The notes under the pieces: generated by a model
What the model was told of the DNA's origin: nothing
Database searches by the model: none
What the model saw: only the letters and a program-made list of their open reading frames with translations
Part shown: in pieces, positions 36,706 through 48,483 of the stretch
How the letters are laid out: each line of letters opens with the position of its first letter
Numbering within the stretch: position 1 is the first letter of the stretch
Made by a program: the position numbers and the translations under genes
Assembly: GCA_964017125.1 (NCBI GenBank)
Contig: OZ024907.1
Span: 22,327,876 to 22,391,875, forward strand
DNA length: 64,000 bases
Origin: Flabesymbios commensalis
Lineage: Eukaryota; Annelida; Polychaeta; Terebellida; Flabelligeridae
Direction: 5' to 3'

Positions 36706-37230
36706 TTTAATGTTGTCAATTTTGAAAATTTAATTTATATGAAGCTATATAGCCTACTGATCTTAGCTAAAATACGAAAAAGTCAAAAAACAATTTTAAA
36801 GCACCGAAAAAGAGCGAAATAGTTGTATTTCCAGGTCGTATATTGCCATGTAAACAAAACAAGTCAGCAATATTAAGCACTTTCCATCACATATTCCCAC
36901 GTATCAGACGGTAAGATCACAGCAGTCGCCGCTAATTGGGGGATAATTGGTGTCTCATAGTCAGGACACGGGAGGACACACCTGCAGCACTGATTGTCTA
37001 CCCAACGCTGGGCCGATACCATCAGCATGTGGCCCAATGCTGTGAAAAAATTCAATCGTCCTTCAGGTATACAAATAGTTTGTTTGGGTTTCTTCTGGTT
37101 TCATAGAAATGTTGATTAAAAATATTTGTAAACATAGGAAAATTCTGAAAAAAATAAAAACATGATCCGTGGGATACACTACTTCAATGCGAAAGTAAAA
37201 CCAAAATTGATGTCATCCCAAGGGGCTGCT
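36682..37230. mobile_element. TTAA-flanked MITE (~550 bp)
   Basis: TTAA flanks both sides (36,678-36,681 and 37,231-37,234). The ends are AGGGACCCCTTGGGATGA and the inverse of AGCAGCCCCTTGGGATGA. TTAA targets are typical of piggyBac-type elements. A degenerate CCCAGCAAACAC-family fragment lies at about 36,965-37,030. Confidence 0.6.
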
Positions 37231-37323
37231 TTAAGTAGACGGCGATCTCTTTGTTCTTTAGTTTTATTAATCCATGGCTGACTCAAGCTGTTGTGATCTG
37301 AGTGATGACATCAAAACCCTTAA

Positions 37324-37506
37324 GTGTCACGTAGGCCTACATATATCACACATTTACCGGCGAATGCAAGAAGCTGTTGTGATCTCAGTGATGACGTATC
37401 AGGATTATTAAAAGGGTTTTCAGTAATTGATAGTTCTCTTAAATATGATCGGTTTAGGAATTTGAAGAATAAAATATATCCTTTATTGTATCAGAATATT
37501 GAATAA
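37324..37506 (+). pseudogene. Uncertain open frame in the 4.1-kb element
   Basis: It reads DDVSGLLKGFSVIDSSLKYD and on to YPLLYQNIE, followed shortly in another frame by a basic stretch (RGRHTRVRRQRG). It could be a decayed element protein. No family is recognised and chance is possible. Confidence 0.2.
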
Positions 37507-37790
37507 ACGTAAAAGTTTATGTTATCGTTCTACTATGAATGTTTCTTTCAATCGCGGTAGGCATACTCGTGTACGTAGGCAACGCGGTATACCTATAGCT
37601 ACCTATCTATCAGATAATAAATTAGCCAAAAATATCTATCTTATATGCATTTGGTAAATTTTATTAGTGTGACATTTATTAAATACGTATGTGAAAGTGG
37701 TCTTTAGGATGAAGACGGTTAATTGGTCTCGCCTGGGGGGGATTAGGCTTATCAGTTGATCACGAACGGAGGTGTGAAATGCAGCTGGTG

Positions 37791-37950
37791 TTCTACCCAC
37801 TGTTGTCGTCAATTGCATTTTGGACGTGTTTTATCTACTGTTGTCATCAATTGCATTTTGGACGGTTTTTTATCTACTGTTGTTGTTAATTGCGTTTCAG
37901 TTGGTGTTTCATCTACTGTTAAGTTAATTGTGTTTTAGGCGGTTTTCTTT
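37791..37950 (+). repeat. ~40-bp tandem repeat, four units
   Basis: The unit is close to TCTACTGTTGTCATCAATTG followed by CATTTTGGACGGTTTT. The last unit is shortened and diverged. Confidence 0.75.
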
Positions 37951-39124
37951 TCATTTGCATTTCACCTAGACCGACTCTTATATAGATCTACACAGAGAGC
38001 TTTGGTGTATAGGCTATAGATATGTCTGAATGACATACAAATCCAGATGCACCCAGTTTATATTGTAATCTTGATCGCTACAAGGTATTGTTATAGTATA
38101 ATAGCCTATAGGTTAAATACAGAGTTCTTTCTTATTTTTATATTTTGGGTGATTAGGCTTACTAACGATTCGTGTAGATGAGCCAGTGGTAGGCCTACTT
38201 AACGTTAGATACATGTATCCATACATCTTTTATGTTCGTGTTTTAGCAGGAACGCGAGCGGCTAAGTGATTACCGGGTACACACCAGGTGTCGCTCACAG
38301 CCATCTGTCAAAGCGAAAGAGACTTTCAAACGAAGCGAAGTCTCTTTCGATCACAAAACTGAACCTGTATTGTCTCCCAAATAAAAAAATATAAAATATT
38401 AATTGTATACGAACAATACAAGCATATATTTTATTGTGACATCGATAGATATATCATATACATGCATTACACTGCCATACGAAGCCTCTTATTGATCCTC
38501 TCTCGCTTTATAGGTCTCCCTCGCTTTTCATACCTACCGTTTAATTCAGTATTAAAATAAGTGCAGCGGGTAACATGGGTGGCAACTTCACATTTCCATG
38601 ATATACAATTCTAAACCTTTTTTTAAATTATTTTATTTAGCAGTTTCGTATTAACGTTAGAAGGTACTTTAATATTGGTCTTGAAAAACAAAGGGGGCAG
38701 CATGAACATAATGTTGAGAAGTTTCGTTTTGACCTGAAAGACGAAGGGACCTCCTGGTTTTTCATTAAATAATATTTGGTCGAACTTAGGGCATGGTCGA
38801 ACTTAGCCTCTTAGACCTAGACTTAGTCTTAGCCTTTTTAGGCCAGTTAGGGCACTTTGCTCCAAGTCCAAGCATGATATGGGCGATAAAATGTGATGAT
38901 AGGTCTAACTGCACTTGCTAAATGGCGGAGCGTCGATGGGTACAATAGAAAATCTATCCGAAACAGAATAGGTCCAGGCTAATGTTACACTGTATCAAAT
39001 GTACCTAGATAATCAATAAATCTGATAAACTGATAAAATGAACTGAAAATTTTCGTTATTCAACCTGATTCAATCAATCAGTCAGCTATAATTTTACGGC
39101 GGATGCAGTTTGTTTGGGATAACT

Positions 39125-39340
39125 AGCCCTGGAAGCAGGCGGTTCCAAAACATTTCGCACCATAGTCCTTTCGAACCCCAAGACGTTTCGCACCCATCTT
39201 CAAGACGTTCCGCCCCCACCGCCATGACGACTCCCCAGTTGAAGACGTTTCGCTCCCCTTTTTAATTAAGACATGTCGACCTTCCATGTACGTGCAAGTC
39301 GTTTCGCCCCCCCTTCTTATAGGACGTTTCGGGTTTTCTG
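39125..39340 (+). repeat. Degenerate AAGACGTTTCGC minisatellite
   Basis: AAGACGTTTCGCACCC and variants occur about seven times, each followed by a C-rich spacer, at 20-50 base intervals. No reading frame is kept. Confidence 0.65.
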
Positions 39341-39424
39341 TTTAGCCTAGATTATGTTTCAGCTTTATTTTTAATTTTACTTTATGGCCAGGTTGAACTA
39401 AATCCAGGTCCTCCCATGTCTAAA

Positions 39425-39516
39425 TATGTCATCAATCTTCCCATGTAGCTATTGCGAAGATCCGGTCACATGGGGCAGTGTGGAATTTGCTGTGATAGTT
39501 GTGATATGTGGTTTTA
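39425..39516 (+). pseudogene. Degraded PHD-finger-like fragment
   Basis: Short conceptual stretches resemble a PHD finger of the sort carried by some retroelements (YCEDPVTWGS and ICCDSCDMWFYG). The fragment is broken and stops at the edge of the LTR relic. Which element it came from is unclear. Confidence 0.35.
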
Positions 39517-40106
39517 TGGGGAGATGGAGAGCCCCTCGCGCCGAAAGTACCTGTAAGTGACCGTTGGAGTCTCTAGTGTAGGGTCGCAATGGCGGACGAG
39601 GGAAACTGCCCAATCTTCACCATTTCAACTCAAACTTCCTTCCCCGTCGAGTCGACGGTTCCAAATAAATCATAAAACTCTCTCTCCATTTGTCATGTTT
39701 ATTCGTTAGACATCTGGCAACAACAAAGCACAACCTCCGCGCACGGCACGTCCTGTTTGACTTAGCGAGAGCGACCTACGGCACGTCCTACGGTACCTAC
39801 GCGGGGTTGTAAAAATATGTAACCTCTTATAACTAAGCATAGTTTAAAAAAATATAGCGAGTGTGGTTACAGCGTGGGTGGTTGAAATCGCAGCATTATA
39901 CATGAATTGTCCCATCCTCTTAACACCAACTGTTCTTTATGTATGTATTCATATGCTGCAAGCTGCGATCAACCCATTCATTTAATTACCATAAATTTCT
40001 ATTCGTATTTTACCAATTAACTTGCTAAAAAAAATGTCTTTACATTTATATATCTGTACACAATGCTGCCAGGCCTGGCATATTCATTTACAAATTTAAA
40101 AACATT
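39517..40106 (-). repeat. 3' LTR of the Gypsy relic
   Basis: It shares GGGGAGATGGAGAGCCCC, GTCGAGTCGACGGTTCC and GCTGCCAGGCCTGGCATATT with the LTR at 43,372. It contains a possible AATAAA-like region. The exact ends are estimated from where the similarity stops. Confidence 0.8.
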
Positions 40107-40291
40107 GGTAATACGGTGCATGCGGCTGGGCCCGCCATAGATGTCGTTAGGCGCAACTATGGCGTGAACCATCTGCACGAACCGGGCAGGAGTCTGGATT
40201 ATTCGTCCAATTCTAGTTTTTCGCACTGTTTGGTCGGTCGAAATTTTTTCGCGATTAGCGATATTCGCACGGTTGCTTTTGGTCGAGTCGA

Positions 40292-42660
40292 TTACGGCGT
40301 CAGCAGCACCCGGGGTTTTACCCCGTAGATGTAAAGGTATGCGGGAATACGTCGCAAACCACCGCCGTTCCCGTTAGCGCGGGATACGGCGGGGGCTCGC
40401 GAATGCGGCGCTACATAAGTATTGTCTCTGTTAGACAAGTTGACTTTAACATCTAGTTGCTTTGGGACTGTGGCCGATTTTTTACTGCTTCTGACTGCCG
40501 TCGATTTTTTCGTTTTAACGCTCGTCCCGTTGGACGTCGGAGTGTCCGCACTACCAGGTCTAGGTGGACCCTGTGGATTCCTGCTAGATATCCTGGTAGC
40601 CGTCGATCTCTTCGGTTTGTTTGGCGTTTTACGCTGTATTGTCGTAGGCCTACCTGTCGTAGGCTCGCACTCAAGATGTGCGGGTTTAACGCGATCTAAA
40701 GAGACCGTCTCAACCTTGCCTTTAACTAGGATTTTCATTACTCTGCCACTCCTCGCGACGACCTTATATGGTCCGTCCTAAGGGGCGGTCAGAGGCGGCG
40801 CAATTGCGATTCGGAGCAAGAATACATGAGTACATTTGAAAATGTTGTGTTGTTGTGTGTCACGTGGCGGACATAGACGGAGACGCGACATGGCCACGCG
40901 TAGCTTGTCTGAATAATTCTCCAAATCAGTGTTAGCGTCGACGGTGTACTGTTTAGTAAACTCTCCTGGGAGTCTAAGGGTTGTCCCGTATATCATCTCG
41001 GCAGCCGACCTGCCTAGTCTCTCTTTAACTGCGGAATGAACTCCTAAAAGCACAGCGGGTAACGTGATAGTCCACGGGTTTGGTGACTCGTGCGCCATAA
41101 TGGCGGCTTTCAATTGACGGTGGAAACGTTCGACCATGCCATTCGACTGGGGGTGATAAATCGTGGTACGATTCCGAATAATCCCGAATTTATTACACAA
41201 ACTATCCCACAATTTGGACTCGAATTGAGCGCCCCTATTAATGGTGATAGTGGCAGGAGTACCATGACGTGCTATCCACCCGCTGAAGAAGGCATCGGCG
41301 ACCGTTTCGGCTCTAATATCTACCATAGGTATAGCTTCGGGCCAACGTGTAAAACGGTCGACGCAAGTCAGTAGATATCTAAAGCCATCAGCATAAGGTA
41401 AAGGTTCGACTATATCTATGTGGACATGATCAAATCGCTCGGTAGGTTCAGTGAACTTTCCGAAAACTGGGGTGTTGTGACGTGAAACTTTAGCAGTCTG
41501 GCAACCCTTACAGGTACGACACCATCTAGCAATATCTATATTCATGCCGTGCCATACAAATCGGGTATTAATCAAAGGTTTGGTAGCTCTATGCGATGGG
41601 TGGCCTAAACCGTGTAAGTTTGAAAAAACTTTTCGGCGAAATTTCGCGGTAAGGTACGGCCGGTTGTGTCCCGTGGACACATCACACCAGATCAATTGAT
41701 TATCGAACGATTTTAATAGTTTGAACTTCATAGTGGATGTAGTCGAGTGTCTCAAACGCGTGAATTCCGCGTCATTAGCTTGGTAGAGACTTAACTCTTT
41801 ATAGTCTATCGCTGGTCCATCATGTATCGCGGACACTGATGGTCGTGACAGCGCATCAGCGACGAAATTTGTCTCGCCTTTTACATATCTAATATCGGTG
41901 GTGAATTCAGCGATGAAAGCTAAATGACGTGTTTGTCGTAGGGACGCGCGCTCAGTCACGGATGACATTACGAATGTCAACGGTTTGTGATCTGTTTTAA
42001 CGAAGAAATTTCGTCCTTTTAAATTGTGTCTGAAATGCTTAATTGTGGCGTATACCGCCAAAAGCTCACGATCGAACGCGCTGTAGCGTGTCTTTGCTGG
42101 GTTCAGCTTCTTGCTAAAAAACGAAAGTGGCTGCCACATACCATTTAAAAATTGCTGCAAAACGCCACGACGGCGACATCACTAGCATCGCACGTGATGT
42201 TAATCTGAGCTGTAGAATCTGGGTGCACCAGAAGCGTAGCGTTTGCCAATATTTGTTTTGACTCAGAAAATGCTGACTCTGCTTTTTTATTCCACTTCAA
42301 ATCGAAATTTGACTTCGGTGACAGTCTGGTATGTCCTTCGTTGGCAGCTGTCAGTAAATTATTGAGTGGTGTCAACTTCGCAGCGCAATGCGGTATGAAA
42401 CGGTGGTAGTAATTCACCATTCCCAGATATCTACGCAGTGCTCGTTGCTTTTCGGGCTTAACGAAATTAAAAATCGCGTCAACGGCGCTGGGTAACGGCG
42501 AAATTCCTTCGGCACAAACGTGGTGACCTAGAAAACTTAATTCAGATGTACCGAACTGACACTTTTCAGGACCAATGATAATTCCGTATTCAGATAGTCG
42601 AGCAAAAAGAATTCGTAGATGTTTCTTATGCGTTTTATGATCAGCATTCTCTGAAATAAC
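40292..42660 (-). pseudogene. Gypsy pol relic: RT end, RNase H, integrase
   Basis: The RT C-terminal part (MVNYYHRFIP) is followed by RNase H (SAFDRELLAVYATIKHFRHN, KTDHKPLTF), a zinc-binding integrase head (CRTCKGCQTAKVSRH), the integrase core (HVHIDIVEPLP and HPQSNGMVERFHRQ) and a basic C-terminal region after VSLDRVKPAHLE. It is fossil coding sequence and not an intact gene. Confidence 0.85.
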
Positions 42661-43371
42661 ATATGATAATAGTACAAAATATTGACCTACGGTCCTGGGA
42701 ATATTTTAAACAGACCAAATAAGACCGTTTATTGACATTCACTTAGGGGAACAATTTTATTTTGGCCCTAAACCTATTAAAGGTTACCCGAGTCGAAGCG
42801 ATATTTATAATTTCTGTCGATTTTGCTGAAAAATCGAAAAAATGATGAAGCTTCGTCTATGGACTTTAAAATCGAGTCACCCAATTTGGTAATCAACGAT
42901 AAAAAATGAGTTACCGAAAATACCCACTTCTTATTCGCCTACAGTGGCATTAATAGGATGAAGGCATTTAACAAACTCTTACATTTAACAAATGATAGAC
43001 TAAGTCTATGAGAATAATTTTCAGGATTCTTCTAGAGAAACCGACATGGTCGCCATCTTGAAAAAGCGCCAAACACGTGGGATTTTGTCCAAAAATTAAA
43101 AATTTACGATGTTTTCGACGTAAAAAAACGTGCTTCTCCTCTGATAACTCTTTCTGACTAATTTAAACTGGCATATAAAGAATGACCTACAGTTTTCACG
43201 TACCTGATGAAAAAAATGCTATTGATTTTTTTCAAAAAATCCCTTAAAATTTAATCAAAACTATCTTTGAAAACAGCGGTTTTCAACTGGCGTCTAGGTG
43301 AAAACACTGTTGCGTAGACTATCAGTCGTCAGGGGTCACCAGTATGGGGAGATACGTCGGGGGCTCCAGTA
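42661..43371. other. Unassigned interior of the Gypsy relic
   Basis: This AT-rich sequence, between the recognisable pol and the right LTR, has no domain I recognise. It may be foreign sequence or decayed gag region. Confidence 0.35.
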
Positions 43372-44174
43372 TGGGGAGATGGAGAGCCCCTCGCGCCGAA
43401 AGTACCTGTAAGTGACCGTTGGAGTCTCTAGTGTAGGGTCGCAATGGCGGACGAGGGAATCTTCACCATTTCAACTCAAACTTCCTTCCCCGTCGAGTCG
43501 ACGGTTCCAAATAAATCATAAAACTCTTTCTCCACTTGTCATGTTTATTCGTTAGACATCTGGCAACAACAAAGCACAACCTCCGCGCACGGCAGGTCCT
43601 GTTTGACTTAGCGAGAGCGACCTACGGCACGTCCGTAGTCGCCAAGTGTAACGTTTGAAGTGCGGGAAAAGTACCAATGCCGCACGGGCTGCAATTGTGT
43701 GCACCCGTCACCAAGGTACGGAAACAAGGCGGTCGTCCACAGCTTCCCGCATCCGAGAAGCCGGGGATAACTGCCACCTAAACTAAACGAAGTCAGGATC
43801 CTACATTACCCCCGGGTGAGTGATAACGTAGGACCCAACTGACGTGTAGGAGACTGCTTCGTGCAAGTAGCGGGGTTGTAAAAATATGTAACCTCTTATA
43901 ACTAAGCATAGTTTAAAAAAATATAGCGCGTGTGGTTACAGCGTGGGTGGTTGAAATCGCAGCATTATACATGAATTGTCCCATCCTCTTAACACCAACT
44001 GTTCTTTATGTATGTATTCATATGCTGCAAGCTGCGATCAACCCATTCATTTAATTAACATAAATTTCTATTCGTATTTTAGCAATTAACTTGCTAAAAA
44101 AAATGTCTTTACATTTATATATCTGTACAAAATGCTGCCAGGCCTGGCATATTCATTTACAATTTAAAAACATT
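43372..44174 (-). repeat. 5' LTR of the Gypsy relic
   Basis: This is the longer of the two repeats. The phrase ACTAAACGAAGTCAGGATCC occurs within it and again just outside its right edge. Confidence 0.8.
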
Positions 44175-44459
44175 TAAAAACTAAACTAAACTAAACTAAA
44201 CGAAGTCAGGATCCTACAGTTTCACAAAGATTGCGTCGACATGGGATTTTTCACCTTCATGGCATATTCCAAAACTAACGTGTCATGGATATGCTGTCAA
44301 TGCAGTCATTCAAATTCTGATCGAAATTTATTCCATTTGTTTGTAATTTGAACCACAAATAATTTTGACAATCTAAAATTTGGTGGCTCTGAAAACGTAG
44401 TCAATTCACCGAATTTAGATTTCGCTCCCACACAGCACAGTAGTCCGATCCCCCCCTTT

Positions 44460-44595
44460 TATTTTGTCCATAGACCAGAACTGTAAAAGTTTTTTCATTT
44501 TTGTGCAGCGCATTTACCAGTTAGGCTAGATATAGAGACAAAATTCCCGTATTTCTTATTTTTGACATGGTTGTCCAAAATAAGATATCACGAAT
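44460..44595 (+). mobile_element. Internal fragment of TTAA-type MITE
   Basis: GTCCATAGACCAGAACTG, GTGCAGCGCATTTACCAGTT and GACATGGTTGTCC match interior parts of the family at 33,186, 51,540 and 62,784. Both ends are lost. Confidence 0.5.
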
Positions 44596-45220
44596 TTCAC
44601 ACTCATGAAACCCGATGACATTTGTAACCTACATGTGCTCGATGTTATATTTTGACTCCGTTTATTTAAACTTATGAGTCTACATTGAGTATAAATCAAA
44701 AGGGTGGCACTTTACATCTACTGTCTGTACTAACTCAAGGGGTGATATAATACTTCAAGTTTTAATTAAGTCTATTATCCCACAACAATTAAATTGTGTT
44801 GATAAATAATTCAGTAGATTACATAGCAAAATTCTCAGTGAGCGTCCGTGAACAATATGCCAATTGTATAGGTCTACGAGTCGTTTGCATTGTACCAACA
44901 CTGCATCAGCGTCTGTTGTCTGACGAGTTAATATTTTATTAGGGCCTATGTCGCTTCATCACTCATTGGTAAGTTTAAAAAGGCCTGATGATACAATTAG
45001 AAACATGTATATAAAATAACTCATTTTGTGGCAGATATTGTGGCACATCAGACACAGGATCAAATAAACATAAACGTTGGGCTAACACAGATAGACACGA
45101 TAAGAGTCATACCCCAATTAGCCACCCCCCCCCCCTTAAATTATCCATTGATCAATCACAGTCAGGACCCCCCCCCCCCCCAAGTATGCGCTCGCCCTAG
45201 CTTGTGAACGTAGATGCCTA

Positions 45221-45324
45221 TCCCAGGAAACACGAGACGTTGACCCAGTGTTGATTCAATGTTGGGCCACAATTGAAAACGGTGAGCGTTAAATCAGCAT
45301 TGGGTCAACTTGTGCTTGCTGGGA
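45221..45324. mobile_element. Foldback MITE (CCCAGCAAACAC family)
   Basis: The hairpin runs from TCCCAGGAAACACGAG to GTGCTTGCTGGGA with arms TTGACCCAGTGTTG and AGCATTGGGTCAA. Between 44,600 and 45,220 there are only two C runs; from 45,325 to 45,880 nothing is recognised. Confidence 0.75.
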
Positions 45325-46140
45325 TGCTGTTTGAGTGCAATTAGCCGGAGCACTTGGCCGTTTCCGATTTGTTACGATACCACTGACAATCTGATTTAAA
45401 AAACATTTTTAGCCTTTAACAATTTAATTGGCGTGTACAGTATAGATTTTATCTTGACGACAAAGCTTCAAAGGGATAAAAGAGACAAATTCAGTATGAA
45501 TGGACAATTTTAATTTAATTTAAAAAACGAAAAGATGACAAAATGTCAATGAAATCCAGACCTTACATGGCGAGAGAACACGATCCCCATTTCCAACATG
45601 TCTATAAAACGTTAAGTGTATAAGTATGTTTACATTTCAGACCTGTAGTGCTTAGAAATATAAACAGTTATTTAATTTATTTTATTATTTTTATTATTTT
45701 TCACATGTTTTTTATAGAAAATTGTTATCTTATGGGGGGTCCAGATGGTATCGTTACGTGAGTACTGCACTATTTATAAATATTTTACTCCAATTTGACC
45801 AGATTATGTATCATGGTAATCACAATTCTTGTCACATAGATGCTCAATATAATATCGCATCATTTTACATCGAATATAAGAATATTTAAGAATAAGAATA
45901 TTTATTGGGTAAAACCATTCAGCTTTTTACAATATGGCTATATAATAAATAGCTGTTTTTCGTGGTGCCCATAAAAAACAAGTAAGTATTAACAGAGTAA
46001 CAAATAATAATAAAAACAGTTCGGCAGGCTTGGTGTTGAGGAAATGTCTCTGTACTGGCATGGGAAGTGATCTGTCATCACAAAATAACCATGCGGATAT
46101 CTTGTGCAAATGTTTGTGTATATGTGATGTATAGTGCTGG

Positions 46141-46483
46141 TTAGTAGATGTTGAAATTATGTGCAACGAAGAAAGCTGTGGCTTTTTTGAATGTCTTGAG
46201 GCTTGGGAGAGTTCGAATGGATGCTGGTAACTGATTCCAGAGTCGAGTGCCTTTGGTAGTGAGAGAATTTGGGTGTGATCTGGGTACAAAAAGATCCCCG
46301 GAGGTAGATCTCCTTGTACCGTACTGATGTGAAACAGGGACCAACCAGTGAGACATGTAATTTGGAGTTTTGGTAATCATAATTTTGAATACCAGGACAG
46401 CTGTCAAAAATATAATTCTTTGTTTTATACTCAACTATTTTAGGTTTGAAAGCATGTCCGAGATATGGGTCCTGGGGTGACAT
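46141..46483 (-). pseudogene. LINE ORF2 C-terminal tail
   Basis: TRRSTSGDLFVPRSHPNS and GTRLWNQLPASIRTLPSLKT form the standard C-terminal tail of CR1/L2/jockey-type ORF2. It lies in a different frame from the RT block, and a degraded linker (FPHLDYC, IRNRGMRIIL) lies between. Confidence 0.75.
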
Positions 46484-46650
46484 TGCAAGATGATACGCAT
46501 GCCACGGTTTCGAATTTTCTGTAGTTTACCTATGTTAGTGTCACTGGTTGTGATAGTATAGTATAGTATAACAGTAGTCGAGGTGTGGAAAAACCATGGT
46601 GTTAAACATTAGAACCCTGGTATCAATAGGTAGAAAAGGTGCTGCCCTTT

Positions 46651-47790
46651 TCAGGGCTCCAATGCTCTTTTGGCTTTATTGCATATGTTATTGGTCTGTA
46701 TGTTAAAATTTAGGTTTTGATCAATGGTGATGCCCAGGTAGAAGCTGGCTTTAACATGTTCAATTTGGTTGTCATTTAGTGATAGATCCAGATGATCCTG
46801 GGACATGCGTCGCCTGCGTTGTGCCGATGTGACAAGCATGCATGATGTCTTACCAATGTGAAGCCTTAGACTGTTTGCACAAAGCCAGTCATTCACATTG
46901 ATAAGGTCATCCTGCATGAGCTTGGTCACACTGGCCTTATCACATGCAGAGACGCAAATCGCAGTATCATCTGTATACATGTTTGTCTTGCAGTGCTGTA
47001 AACATTTGGGTAAGTCGTTCATGTAGATAGTAAAAAGGAGGGGTCCAAGGATGGAGCCCTGTTGAACACCCATAGTGATTATGAGTGGGTCTGACACAGA
47101 TCCATTAATGCAGGCCATCTGAGTTCGGCTTTCCAGGTAGGAGCGAAACCAGTTTAAACAAATTCCAGAAATTTCGTAATGTTTTAATTTGTCTAGAAGA
47201 ATTTTGTGATTTACTGTATCAAAACCTTTCCGAAGGTCTAAAGCAAGCATGCCAATAATTTTTCCGTTCTCAATATCCGAATAAAAATTCTCTAATAATT
47301 TATGTAGGCTTGTTTGAGTAGAATGATTTTTGCGAAACCCAGATTGCTCAGCAGCTAACAGACCTGTGTCATTGAGATAAGTATAGAGTTGTGTATGTAC
47401 GATACGTTCGAGAAGTTTAGAAATTACTGGTAAAACATAAATTGGGCGATAGTTACCTGGGTCTAATTTTGAACCTTTTTTAAATATGGCAGAAATTTTG
47501 GCTTTTTTCCAGTCACTGGGGACTTTACCGCTGGTGAATGAAAAATTCAGTAAGAAGCACAAGCTTTCTGATATTGCAGGAGCCGCGACTTTCAAAAGTC
47601 TTGCTTGGATGTCATCAAGGCCGGTAGCCTTTTTAGAATTTAGAGCCTCAAGCGATTTCTGAACTTCCAACGCTGTGACAGGTGTGAAATAGAACTGTTC
47701 ACTGACTGCTTCGCATGAAGACCGTAGCCAATCAAGTGCAGTGCGAGAAGGCACTGCAATTAAATTTGCCAGGTTTTCACCAATTGACAC
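46651..47790 (-). pseudogene. LINE reverse transcriptase, partial ORF2
   Basis: A 379-residue open frame contains KKATGLDDI, SDWKKAKISAIFKKGS, NYRPIYVLPVISKLLER, AEQSGFRKNHSTQTSL, LDLRKGFDTVNH, GVQQGSILGPLLFTIYMNDL and the catalytic motif as YTDD, where YADD is usual. RT fingers, palm and start of thumb are present. The frame ends at 46,651 and later protein text continues in other frames, so frameshifts are present. Confidence 0.85.
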
Positions 47791-47793
47791 AAA

Positions 47794-48483
47794 GAAATAA
47801 AACGTGAGTCATGGTATCGTAAATGAACAGTGCAAAATTGCAACTGTGATAAAACAAGAGGCCCAGTGGCCTTGAAGTTTGTCTACAGCATTGCAAAAAA
47901 ATCAGCTATAAATGTGTCAGGAAATGTATATCTATACTCTAAGATGCATTATCATGAAAAGATGTATATCCTTTATATCGATTATTCGCATTTATATTAT
48001 TATGTTCGGTTCCCATAATACATTTACTGATTTTACACACGTTCTGAAGCACTGCACCTAATGAAATATGCTTGACAAAGTATCATTTTACAGGACTACA
48101 ATGTTAATATTACAAAAGTGCAATTATTACTTCTTCTGGGACTTCTATTATGTTCCAGTTAGCCAGGAATTTTCACGAAATCTTTAATTTTCAATTTTAA
48201 TTCTTCTGCCTAAAATAGGCATAACAAAGATTGTAAAATATCAGCTTTTAATGTTTCTTACTCAGCTGTGAAATATACAGTAGCCCTAATCCATCATTAT
48301 CACATGTAGACGTAATGCACTTTCACTGCACCCTCTTACGTAATGCCAATTATGAAAATCACAATATACACAGTAGACCTGAGGATGAAGGCTTTCTCAA
48401 TTCACACAATCCTTGTGGAAATGTTGCTGTAATGTTGTCAGGCCAACGTTGAGTCAGGTCTTAGTTAGCTGTATCAAATGCAA
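47794..48483. other. Intergenic with one helentron-like phrase
   Basis: ACAAGAGGCCCAGTGGCC at about 47,854 resembles the start of the array element at 24,965. A degenerate foldback fragment lies near 48,420-48,465. Nothing else is recognised. Confidence 0.35.

Larger units (their letters stand above)
34753..38862. mobile_element. 4.1-kb element bounded by inverted ends
   Basis: The left end reads GAGCAAAGTGCCCTAAG and the right end reads TTAGGGCACTTTGCTC, an exact 16-base inverted match. The motif CCTAAGTTCGACCA recurs near 34,764, 34,962 and 35,400, and inverted (TGGTCGAACTTAGG) near 38,776 and 38,797. A second inverted pair of about 85 bp (GCGAGGGAGACCTATAAAGC) lies near 35,965 and 38,515. 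This is a DNA-transposon-like layout. No target duplication or transposase domain is recognisable, so the superfamily is open. Confidence 0.6.
39517..44174 (-). mobile_element. Ty3/Gypsy LTR retrotransposon relic
   Basis: Two long direct repeats (39,517-40,106 and 43,372-44,174) flank an internal region with Gypsy-type pol on the minus strand. The order RT, RNase H, integrase identifies the Ty3/Gypsy group. The element is broken: only the distal half of pol is recognisable, no gag is seen, and there are at least a few breaks. The LTRs are still very similar over their shared parts, so the insertion is probably fairly young, although the two repeats differ in length. Confidence 0.85.
45880..47793 (-). 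mobile_element. 5'-truncated LINE (CR1/L2/jockey-like)
   Basis: The minus strand holds reverse transcriptase and the distal part of ORF2. The 3' end near 45,880 carries short AT-rich repeats (ATTCTTA units), as in CR1/L2 elements. The endonuclease domain and the whole 5' half are absent, which is typical of target-primed truncation. Confidence 0.8.

Noticed and set aside
40422-40781. Plus-strand open frame of 119 codons
   Set aside because: It is antisense to the Gypsy pol relic and has no domain of its own.
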